A stretch of DNA of 64,000 bases, from assembly GCF_907164915.1 (NCBI RefSeq), contig NC_061867.1:54148271-54212270 (forward strand), in the 5' to 3' direction. The notes under the pieces were generated by a model. The model had not been told where the DNA came from. It did no database searches and saw nothing but the letters and a program-made list of their open reading frames with translations. Origin of the DNA: Impatiens glandulifera (Eukaryota > Streptophyta > Magnoliopsida > Ericales > Balsaminaceae). The position numbers and the translations under genes are program-made. Within the stretch, counting starts at the first letter, position 1. Every line of letters starts with the position of its first letter. Of the stretch, positions 22,622-32,920 are shown one piece after another.

Positions 22622-23731
22622 TCAGGCAAGGCCTTTTGGCGATTGATCCTTCTATTGAAGGAAAATGTTCAAAGAATGAAAAAAATTCGAGCTACATTTG
22701 TAAAAATGTTCAAAGAAATGAAAAAGTCCTTGGATCTAACCTGCAAATGGCTAGTATCTTGGGCAGTAGTTAGCTCTGGGGTGCTCATAAGTATGCTATT
22801 CGGCCGAGCAACTATATTTGAAAATGAAAATTGTCACAAACACATAATTAAATCAAACTCGAAACAAATCAATAATAATGAAGGTTATGTATATATATAC
22901 CAAAGAGGCCTATGGCGAGGACTGCTCCAACAAAATTTGTATGAAGTTCGGGAGTCCAACTGATCTTCCTCTTCTTGGGGATCATACCAAAGTTATCTGC
23001 GACGACTTCTTCACGATTCTCCAGAATCAAATTGTCTCCTATATGCATGTCAGCATTTATAGACACGGGAGAATCCAAAATATTATAGGAAATTTCAGAA
23101 GTGGCAGATGAACCACTTCTAGGTACAATGAATTCACAAAGACTCTGTGCAGTGTCTTTATCCAGGGGTTTATCATAACAGAATTCAGCACCATTTAACA
23201 GGCAATCCATTTTCACCTCAAAGCTTTCAAATTCTGATAAAACTGAAAGCATTCAAACAACTTTATCAATAAAAGTTGAACAGCAGGAGAAAAGAAAAAA
23301 ACTAATAGCGATGCTCACCGAAAACTGGTAGCTTCTTTATTTCAAGAACTTTCTCAATAAACATGAGTCCATCCATGTCGGGGAGGTCAAATTCAGTCAC
23401 GACGATATCAATCTCGCGCCTGCTTTCACCTACCATCGACAAAGCTTCCGTAGCTCGTTCAGCAACGATAACTACATCAATTAAGCAAGATTTTTGTAAA
23501 TTTGAGACCCAAAAAGAAAAAAAATTAATAGCTCACACATGCAAGATTTTTGCACATCTGACGCCCAAAAAAAATATAGAAACCTTTGTATTGACAGGAT
23601 GCAAGAAGTGCTTCAGTCCTTTCAACTGATGAGCGATCAGAATCCAAAAGCAATATGCAAACCCTAGCAGGGAAAGGTATCGTCTGGAGATATCGAAAGG
23701 GTGTGGTGATGGAAGAGTTTTCGCTATTCAT
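22622..23731 (-). CDS. Pseudo-response-regulator/GARP protein, copy C (247 aa, apparently intact)
   Basis: Five exons on the minus strand: 23731-23584, 23471-23319, 23242-22901, 22811-22741 and 22651-22622. All introns have GT/AG and joins are in frame. Residues 24-135 form a receiver domain. D30 is kept, the next acidic position is S31, the phospho-acceptor position is E76 (VTEFDLPDMDG), and S103 and K125 match the conserved Ser/Thr and Lys. Residues 190-238 form a GARP Myb-like domain (KKRKISWTPELHTNFVGAV, PNSILMSTPELTTAQ, SHLQ) split by an intron, with another right after SHLQ as in plant B-type regulators. Exon 5 adds only KDQSPKGLA and stops; copy B keeps that stop. The best reading is a nuclear DNA-binding protein without phosphorelay control, resembling APRR2-type or B-type regulators but much shorter. 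Exon 5 is inferred. Confidence 0.8.
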
Positions 23732-23809
23732 GTTTGAGGCAAATGAGAAGTAGAAAGAAAATAGAGGACGAGAATCGTTGGCTTGTGTAATAGAAAATGT
23801 CATATGGCA

Positions 23810-23817
23810 TATTTATA
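23810..23817 (-). promoter_or_regulatory. TATA box of regulator copy C
   Basis: TATAAATA on the minus strand, 79-86 bases before the copy C start codon, in a context (ATTGCTTATAAATA) shared with copies A, D and E. Confidence 0.6.
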
Positions 23818-24564
23818 AGCAATATGAATTAAGGATGCTTGCAATCTCCAAGCATTTATGTTCTTAAAGTTCTTATCCTAACATTAATAAAAATTAATAG
23901 ATGTGAATCAAAACAGACTCCTCCCTATCTCAATCTAGAATAAATAAGAGTTTCTATATATCTTTAGCCTTAAAAAGGCAATTCTCAATTTGTCGCCTTC
24001 CTACAGCAGCATTTTTAGCATTTGAAAAGTGTTTTCAAATTAATTGCACATGATTTAGCTGACGAACTACTTTTGTGGCACTTATGTAAATATGGCTATG
24101 TATTCCTGTACAACATATGCTAAGCTTCTCTAGATTCCTTAATGGTAACAAACCACAATACATTACACCAACTCCATTTTTGTCATCTTTGTGGAAGAAA
24201 GATCACGAAAAAAAATATAAGAAAGAATGAAATGAATGCTCATGAAGCATAAATAAATCTTTTTTGGGGAATAAAGATTTGATTCAAAATCAGCATAATA
24301 CATTTGAAGATTATCTTAAGGGATATACAATTCAAACGATTATTTGATGGCAATAACTGATTTCACTAAATCAGTTGAAAAGTTGGTGTTTAATGATTTA
24401 CACCCAGAGGAGTGGGGCATCTTGAGCCCTAGTTCATATTACTAGTTAAGGAAGCCTTGCAGTATTAGTATTGTAATACTTTCTTTCCTAACCATTAGTT
24501 GTTCTACCTATCCATTCCATTTTTCTGGCAGCTAGATGAAAAAAAGATAATGTAACATATCCAT

Positions 24565-24690
24565 ATACCCTTCACGAGTAACTTAGATGACAAGAGCCTT
24601 GGACTAAGGGGCTTACCATAAAGAAGTATCATATTTGATTCTCGTTCAAAGCCCCCAATGTGTGTGTATTTGTTTTTATAAATTTTCTTT
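24565..24690 (+). repeat. SINE-like segment, unit 3
   Basis: Counterpart of 1515-1630: TAGATGACAAGAGCCTTGG followed by TTTGATTCTCGTTCAAAG, at the same place within the duplicated flank. Confidence 0.3.
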
Positions 24691-25384
24691 TTGGGGGTTT
24701 CATTGCGGTGAGTTGTTGTGTTAGCTTCTTCGTGTGCATGTCCAAGTCGATCTGGACACCCTGACATCACGAAAAAGAGAAAAATATTAATAATAACCTA
24801 ACACAATAGTAAATATCTGATTTTGTCGAACACTTTCTTAATATACAAAAGCATATCAAAAAAACATACACACAACCATACATACAGACTACAGTCTAGG
24901 GTTCATGTATTTTGCTTTTCAATTTTACCTTCCAAATTTATCAATCCCCATGAAGCCTTCTTTTTCTTCTTTCTCATGAGTCTTGTAAGGAGATGCTAAT
25001 ACCACAATTGAGGACGCTGGAACTGAAATCAGATAAACTTCAGTTAGGCGTAAGTATGCACCAAATTACACAATGAGAAACAACATTGAATATTCAAGAA
25101 GTTCCTGTAGATGCCCAAGTTGAATTAGAAAAGCAATCAGAAGCATAGAACTAAATTTTGTGCAATCTTCTTCCTAATCTTACAGAAAAAGGATCTAACA
25201 CCTAAGAACATCAGTTCATCAGTAACTGTGTTCGAATTCATCAGTTCATTTCTAGAAAGAAACCCTAAATGAAGTAATGAACATGTATTGAAATCCTAGC
25301 AGATGACTACGAAATTGTAAGATACTGTGTTCTTACATTGCTTCAGCTTTGAAGAATGTTGAGGATGGCCGTCTCGAGCAGCCG

Positions 25385-25415
25385 AACAATGATCGACGGC
25401 GACGGCGATGAAGGC

Positions 25416-25455
<40 letters not shown>

Positions 25456-25490
25456 ACGACAACGGCGACGACAACGTCGACGGCGGCTTT
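25385..25490 (+). repeat. GGCGAT/GAC microsatellite, unit 3 (medium allele)
   Basis: About 100 bases of GACGGC and GATGACGGC units in the same frame as the short allele at 2335-2390, with CCTGAGAAAATCGACC after it. The plus strand would read as alternating Asp and Gly, but no gene context supports translation. Confidence 0.7.
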
Positions 25491-25560
25491 GTCCCTGAGA
25501 AAATCGACCTAGAAAATTATATATACTTTTAAATTTATCTTTGAAATGGAAAATACACTG

Positions 25561-28039
25561 CTATTTACAATCTATTCTCAAAATAGAGTTTTAGAATGTA
25601 TTATCTAACATATAGATTCACACAATATAGTTAATATATATTTAAAAAAATTAATTATATTTAATTTTAAGATTATAAATAATTTTAATTTTTCTTTAAA
25701 ATAATGAAAATATAAATTATTATACAAAATATTCTTATAAAATATCAATTAAATTAAATTACAATAAAATTATATTTGGAAAAAATGATACGGACAGTTC
25801 ATACGAATGTAGTTAAAAAAAAAAAAAATAAATCTAAGTCCATTAATTTTCCTAGGTTAAATGATGATGCATGTCATTTTTTTTATAATTAATACATTAT
25901 ATTTTTATTTTTATTCATAATTTTAAATAATAATTTTTTTACATATTCAGAGACATTAACCAAACCATTTATACATTTTTCTTTTCTTTTTATTTTGATT
26001 AGCCTTTTCATAGGAAGTCTATTAGGGAGTTAAGATTTTGCAGGTATTACTAACTCAGAGCATTACTCACTTAGTTCTTGATTTTGGTTCTATCCATCCT
26101 GTCGCTAACCATATTTATGACTTAGAAAATTATTTATAATGCCTTACAAAAATTATATATATATATTTCGGTAAATACCTCTCAAAATGTAAAAAAAAAA
26201 AAAATATTTAAAATTTTTAAAAAAAATATATATAATATATATTAATTTAAAAAAATTAAATATGTCATAATTTAACGGAAAACTTAAAGGACAGAAATGT
26301 TTTCGCTAACTAGTAATATAGATGAACATTTAGCTCAACAAAATTAGATTAGTGATATATGTGAATATTCTGTTATAGTTCGATGATAAAATTGACATTC
26401 TTCCCAATTGTATTGTTGTGACAATTTGAAAATTTTAGTTTTATTTTTCAAGTTTATTTTATTTGTGTTATTATCAAGATGAAATAAATTTATTGTGTTT
26501 AAATGAATAACTAACTTGATTTGTCGTATACTTATTGAACGAGGTTAAAAATTGATTTTAGAAAAATAACGAAAAAAAGTTAAGAAGGTGAAATTTTATA
26601 AATAAAGCAAAACAATTCTTCATCTAGTAACATGTAAAATACCAAATTTCACAAATTATTAAAACAAAATGTATATGTCTATTTTCACATATTTTCATTC
26701 ATTTGATTATTTCTCATGATATATACAATCCAAACTCATGTTTAAAAGATCATCATCTTTAAATAAATGAAAGTTAAAAAATAAATGAAAGTTAGGAGCA
26801 AATGACCAATGTCTTTGCGTATAAATATTATCAACAAACAAAACAAAAACTAGTATATGATTTTAAAATTTGACAAAAAAATAAATATATTTTTTAATTC
26901 ATTTTCACTCAATTTAATTTTTATCCTATTCAATCACATTTTCCATTTTACAAACTACTATCATTTTTTATTTTTACTTTATCAATTTTTAAAAGTGGTT
27001 TTAAGGATGATAATGATAAAATATCTATTATTATTACAATCAAAATAACTTTAAAAAAAAGTAAAAAGTAGGAGTATTTTTTTATATTTAATTTTAAAAA
27101 AATATGATTAAATTATATAAAACATTTTTAAGTAAAATAATTATTTTATATGAATTAAAATGATTTTTTAAGATTTAAATATCAATTTTGTTCAGGTTCG
27201 ATCAACCATAAGTGAAATAAAGGAAGAGTCATTTTGATTGATTCTCATCCAAACAATTAAAACTAAATTATCATATATTTTTTATAATTTTCTTTTAAAA
27301 TTTTTTATGTCATATATAAAACATAGATAATTTGTTTTTTTACAACAATTAAATAAATAAAAACTAAATAAAATGGTAACCAAGGTTTATAATTTTTCAA
27401 ACTAACCTGCAAATTTTTGATGAATGATCCGTTGATAATATTGAGAAACCTTCTCCAATTTTAAATGAGAAACTCTATTGATTTGATTTTTTTTTTTCCA
27501 CCAAAATGGCTAAACAAATAATTAAGATTTGTGAACAAATTGATCACGCATTGACTATGTTAATAGAAACCCAATCCGAAGTGTTGGGGGTGTGGAGGAA
27601 CAATGACCATTTAGTTGTCGGTTGAGAATTGGAGATTAGATTTGTCGATTGATCAAAATGTTTATTTTCTAAGAAAGATGAAACGTCTTTTAATCAAAAA
27701 GAGATGAACAAGAAAGTGAATTAAACAAAGGATGGTAGATGATGAAAATAGATTAATTAACTGAATATCAAGAAAATGGGAAGTGTATCAGTAAACTTTT
27801 AGCATCGATGATATGTTATTTATCACATTCCCACATACTTACTATACCTAATTATCTTTTCAACCACAATCTCCCTTATCATTTCCAACATAGTATAAAT
27901 GTTTTATTTATCTCGAGCTCTCAAGTTGAAAAAATTGAAGCTCTCGCACATATTGTTATATTCCCGACATAAATATCTTTCTTACACATTTTTTTGAGCT
28001 CCATCAATCTTTTTTTATTTCATAATATTCTTATCTAAT

Positions 28040-28107
<68 letters not shown>

Positions 28108-28519
28108 CATATTTTTAAAATCGAAGTTTGAAGTTGCCACTTTTAAATTTTTTTTTTACTAATTGACGTACCAATGTTTGCACAAAATTTGTACTTAACT
28201 TTAGAAAAAACATCTTTTACGATTCTTGTTAATCTCTACATTTGAAAAAAAAAAGAAGTAATAAATAACTAAACAAATAAGCATTATCATCGTAACTAAA
28301 TAAAATAATGAGATATTATAAAAAAATATATATACAATTTGCATATATGACATCATAGTCAAACCAACATCCTCAAAGAACCCGTTCTAATATCTTTTGA
28401 TATATATTCAAAAAAATCAGCGTCACAAGTATGTACTTTTCAATTCTATCATAGCTCAGGTTAGAAGGTGCATTTAGCTGTTACCATCTCGACCAATTAA
28501 AGATAATAATTGACGGTTG
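25561..28519. other. AT-rich duplicated intergenic DNA
   Basis: No gene seen. From about 26.4 kb it matches 3.3-5.3 kb. It includes a long pure AT run (about 28045-28105) and poly-A/T tracts. The 25.8-26.35 kb part has no counterpart I could identify elsewhere in the window. Confidence 0.5.
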
Positions 28520-29750
28520 TAAACGATTTTTATGAAACATCATCTACTCCCAATATTGGTCTACAAATAGATAAATAATATTTCTTCAATGTATCAAAAT
28601 ACCCATATTGTATCTCATTTGTTTGGTATTGTTCCAAAGCGTTACCTTTCAAATTTTCCAAAATAATACGTTTAGCTCTCACAATTTGTCACTTCAGCAT
28701 TCAACTTTTCCCTACATAACTCACTCAAAATATTCAATGTAATCAAGGACCAATCCTAATCATATCCTCAAATTTATAAGCAATGAAGTGAGTCATTACT
28801 AAACCAATCTTGTTATTTGTATAACAAATATGCTTAAAAATATTTACCATCCAAGTATTATAGATATTGTCTTTACTAATAAACAATGACACTTCCACTA
28901 TTACATATCTATATATATATAATGATACTTAATTTTTAAAGTGTCCGGATTGCCGGGTCGAGAGTTGTGGTTAATTTGGATACTTGGGTCGGATTGTGGG
29001 TTGACCCGTTTTTAAATTTAAAACGGTTAAAAATAAAATTAAAAATGATAGAGGTATGTTTCGAATTTGCAACCTAACAAAACAAGTACAACTCTTTAAC
29101 CAACTAGGTTACAAAGACTTTATATTTTAAATTCAACACCAAATTTGATAAACGCGGGACGTTTTAATATTAATATAAGTTCAACTTTTTAACTAACTAA
29201 CTAATATATATAATGATGTTGAGTAAATGGATATTTGGATCGGATTGTGGGTTGACCCACCCATAAACTTAAAACGGTTAAAAATAAAATTTAAAATGTT
29301 ATCCGTAATTTTTTTTCACGGTTTTTTATATTATTACTCGTGCAAATGCACGGGCTAAATGCTAGTTATTTTAATTTTCATGCTATCATTATTACTTAAT
29401 CTAAAAATAACCTCATGTGCACAACTGTATTATGTTCGTGCCAATCTCACATTTTCTTTCAACTTGAAAATCATTACAACCATAAATCGTGTAATCTCAC
29501 TATTGTTGGGATTATACACTCACTATTGTTGGGATTATACAAGCATTTGACTCAGTTGTCTCACGGGTTCATTAATCAACTCCTCGACATTAAAATTACC
29601 AAGATCCACTTCTACTCCACCCTCATTTGTATAACTCCTAAAATCTGAATCCTCAGAAGTTTTTTCACTTAAAAAGCCACTAAATTTTTCATTATCACTT
29701 AAAACTAAGTCTGACAGTGGTTGTTCACATATCATCTTCTTTTTCTTCAA
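28520..29750 (-). pseudogene. MULE (MuDR-like) transposase relic, unit 3, split by a Helitron
   Basis: Same order as 5340-8272 on the minus strand: an acidic N-terminal piece (29750-29535, SEDSDFRSYTNEGGVEVD), then after the Helitron the H-x-C and KFEDVI-like region (about 28.87-28.61 kb), then CRPILGVDD near 28.55 kb. It has more indels than unit 1, including a 19-base local duplication near 29505-29540 (CACTATTGTTGGGATTATA). It carries no foldback element and so gives the empty site for 5713-7738. Confidence 0.5.
28908..29365 (+). mobile_element. Non-autonomous Helitron 2 (458 bp)
   Basis: It starts TCTATATATA and ends with hairpin CGTGCAAATGCACG, GGCTAAATG and CTAG. It sits exactly between A and T: the flank TTACATA/TTATTTTAATTTTC is uninterrupted as TTACATATTATTTTAA in unit 1 (about 7822). 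Body sequence matches Helitron 1 without its internal duplication. These are the canonical non-autonomous Helitron signatures. Confidence 0.88.
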
Positions 29751-31426
29751 TCACAACTTCACCGGTTTCTTGTTATTCCTCAACCACAACTTCGTCAATT
29801 TCTTCTTCTTCAATCACTACTTCATTGATTTATTCTCTTCTTCAACCAATAATCAATTTCTCCCTATTCTCCAGCAAGTATTTTATCAATTTCTTCCTCC
29901 TCTTCAACTTTTTTTTATAAGATATTAATTATTATTAAATCAATGGAGAGTTACATATAAAAAAAAATAAAATTAGTAAATAATACAAAATAAAATTTAT
30001 AAAATCAATATAAACAATTGATTTTATATAGATAATAAATTGTAGTAACATTTTACAAAATAGAAAAGTTTTGATAGTCATATAATTTGTTGAGGGGTCA
30101 CTGCTCCAAGAACAAACTCATTCGAGTTCCTAAACAGTGAGTGCCGAAATGAAGCAAGTCAAATAAATCAATTAACGATATCATAAGAATTTGTAAAAAA
30201 TATTCTAATTGGTAGTTAAAATTATCCTTAGTCAAGGGTTGGTAAGCAATGCCGGAAAAAGTCCTACCAAATAATAATTGATCATATATATATATATATG
30301 ACCAAAATAATAAGAAACTCGTACAAATCATGGGAGGATACCTATAAGAGGGTGTCCATATTAAAGATTAAATCAAATAAAACTCATTATTCAAAACATG
30401 AAAAATAACTTCAAATTCAATAATTTTGTCTCATTTACTATTAAAAAGGGGACGAACACGGACTCGAGAAATCATTACCAACATAATCGGAGATGCGAGT
30501 AGTAAACGACCCACTGAAAATTGGGAGAATTATTCGGATCACAAAAATTTAGGATAAAAAAATTCAATCCAACTAAATAAGACGTTGCATCGAACAAAAT
30601 ACATTACTAATTCAAATCTGAGCGATTGGAAAGAAAACATAAATAATAGCCACTAATGGTAGAAAAGTCATTAAAGGGATTAAGAAGGAATATTATTTTA
30701 ATTTCTCTAAAACATTTTATTAAAGAGAGAAAAATAAAAAATTAATCAAATAATGGTAGAAAAAATTGTCTATTTCAATTTCGTTTTATTTTTTCTTGAA
30801 TATCCCTAAATTGACTATCAAAGTACAAAATTGATGGTTAAATCGAGATGGGTTTATGATATAATATAACTTTATATTATTAAAAAATTGATGGTTAAAT
30901 CGAGATGGTTTCTGATATAATATAACTTTATATTATTGAGAGTCTTATACTTATGTTTTTGAGCAATTTACATATGTGTTAGGAGCACAATGTATTCACA
31001 TTGAAAATTTATATTATTATAAAAAAATAAATTTAAAATTCTTATAAAATATAATATCTAAATAAATATATTGGTAATTTTATATATTTAATTGTGTTTA
31101 TAGTGTTTGATACATAATTAGAATAAGATCGGGTAGGTCGGGAGACATAAATACCATTTCCGTCCCATCATCGGTCAACTACCGGTAAAACCAGGGATAA
31201 AGTGCCCCAAACAAGATAATTCAGTTCGGTTATTATGTGACGGTTTCAAATTACCATTATTAGATATAATTGACATACCCGTGACCGGTTAGATCCAATA
31301 ATATTAAAATTTAATTATATTTTGATTTTATTTTTAAAAAATAGATTTTTACAATTAAATTAACATCAAATTTATTTGAGGGAATTAGAAAAAATAGATA
31401 CTTTTATAATTAAACTTCAAGTCTAT
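29751..31426. other. Duplicated intergenic DNA with TIR-element remains
   Basis: Collinear with 8.27-10.4 kb. A segment of about 55 bases (TTGATGGTTAAATCGAGATGG and following) is duplicated near 30.83-30.94 kb. The 31.0-31.27 kb part is the relic of the short TIR element that precedes tRNA-Leu copies. No gene is supported. Confidence 0.5.
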
Positions 31427-31468
31427 GAATTTGAGTCTGGCGCCTTAGACCACTCGGCCATCCTGACT
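31427..31468 (-). pseudogene. Half tRNA-Leu(CAA), 5' half only
   Basis: The minus strand reads GTCAGGATGGCCGAGTGG and continues through the D arm, the anticodon CAA and into the 3' side of the anticodon arm, then stops. The variable and T arms and the 3' acceptor strand are absent. The kept part is nearly identical to the intact gene at 10476-10559. Confidence 0.85.
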
Positions 31469-31816
31469 TATTGGTATTTATTTTACGATAAAAAATAACA
31501 TAATTTTCTACACAGTCTTAGACTCTTGGTGTTCTTAAAGAATGTATTAATCCTTTTTTGTAAGTCTAGTGAGAGTCAATCCAAAATGTGACAAAATATG
31601 TAGTTATTTATTTGTCTGACTCTCTAAATCACTTTTCTCAATAGATTGAAACTCTGTAGGTGAGATTTTTATAATTTTCTTAAAGATAAGATTGCATTGA
31701 TATAACTATTATTTTATTTCAAATGTACTTGAATAAAAAAAAGAATTGTAATTTATAACACACGACACAAACACAAACAGACAAAGTATGGTTTTTGTTT
31801 ACATTTTTGTCCCCAG

Positions 31817-31943
31817 AAACATTTGACGCCCCCAAAATAAAATACAGAAACCTTTGTACTGGCAGGATGCAAGAAGTGCTTCATTTCTTTTACTGTGGAG
31901 CGATATCAAAAGGTGTCGTGATGGAAGAGTTTCCGCTATTCAT
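31817..31943 (-). pseudogene. Pseudo-response-regulator copy D (exon 1 fragment)
   Basis: Only part of exon 1 and the start of intron 1 remain: the start-codon side (ATGAATAGCGG) and the 3' end (GCACTTCTTGCATCC, then the donor). An internal deletion removes the LLLDSD region. A larger deletion joins the 3' flank marker (TTTTTGTCCC, about 31813) directly to intron 1, removing exons 2-5. The TATA-like TATAAATA upstream is still present. Confidence 0.85.
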
Positions 31944-32190
31944 GTTTGAGGCAAATGGAAAGTAGAAAGAAAATAGAGGACGAGAATCATTGGCTTGTGT
32001 AATAGAAAATGTCATATGGTGTATTTATAAGCAATATGAATTTTGTAATCTCCAAGCATTTAAATTTTGAAGGTTCTTATCCTAACATTAATAACAGACT
32101 CATCCCTATCTCAATTTTGATACTCAAAATCTAGAATAAATAAGAGCTACTATATCTTTAGCCTTAAAAAAATGCAATTCTCAATTTGTC

Positions 32191-32282
32191 GTCTTCTTAC
32201 ATCTTCTTTTCAAGAAGCAAGGAGACAGGAATTCATGTCTTCCTACATCTTCTTTTCAAGAAGCAAGGAGACAGGAATTCAT
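32191..32282. repeat. 46-bp direct tandem duplication
   Basis: Two adjacent copies of a 46-base unit (GTCTTC(T/C)TACATCTTC to ACAGGAATTCAT) differ at one base. Unit 5 has no matching duplication. Confidence 0.85.
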
Positions 32283-32800
32283 GCAGATGACTATGACCGC
32301 AGGATCAGAACGTGATTATCAGCATTGCTTGTCCCGACTTCGGGTCTTGACCCATAGTGCCGTGGAGATCGTTCTCGGCTTTTGGTTCGCCTACAGCTGA
32401 GTTGGTCCTGCGGTTGTCTGACAGACAAAAACACAACTTTTTAATAAGAAAAGTGTTTTCAAATTAATTGCACATGATTTAACTAACGAACTACTTTTGT
32501 GGCACTTATGTAAATATGGCTATGTATTCTTGGAGCACAATACATATGAAGATTACCTTCCTACTAAGGGATATACAATTCAAATGATTATTTGATGGTA
32601 ATAACTGATTTCACTAAATCAGTTTGTGTTTAATGATTTACACCAAGAGGAGGAGTGGGGCATCTTGAACCCTAGTTCATGTTACTAGTTAAGGAAACCT
32701 TGCAGTATTACTATTGTAATACTTTCCTTCCTAATCCATTAGTTGTTCTACCTATCAATTCCATTTTTCTGGCAGCTAGATGAAAAAACAATAATGTAAT

Positions 32801-32920
32801 ATACACATCAGGAGTAACTTAGATGACAAGAGGCTTGGACTAAGGGGCTTACCATGCAGAAGTATCATATTTGATTCTCGTTCAAATCCCCCAATGTGGT
32901 GTGTATTTGTTATTATTAAT
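32801..32920 (+). repeat. SINE-like segment, unit 4
   Basis: Third copy of the segment at 1515-1630: TTAGATGACAAGAGGCTTGG, then TTTGATTCTCGTTCAAATCC. Confidence 0.3.

Larger units (their letters stand above)
23818..25560. other. 5' flank of copy C: duplicated, with exon-like pieces
   Basis: This segment is collinear with 0.78-2.42 kb. A minus-strand exon-like segment at 25022-24929 (94 bases) has a good acceptor (CTGATTTCAG) and donor (GAAG/GTAAAA) and one open frame (ASSIVVLASPYKTHEKEEKE). The next acceptor-like site is at 24761, before GGTGTCCAGATCGACTTGG. No product is recognised. Confidence 0.45.
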
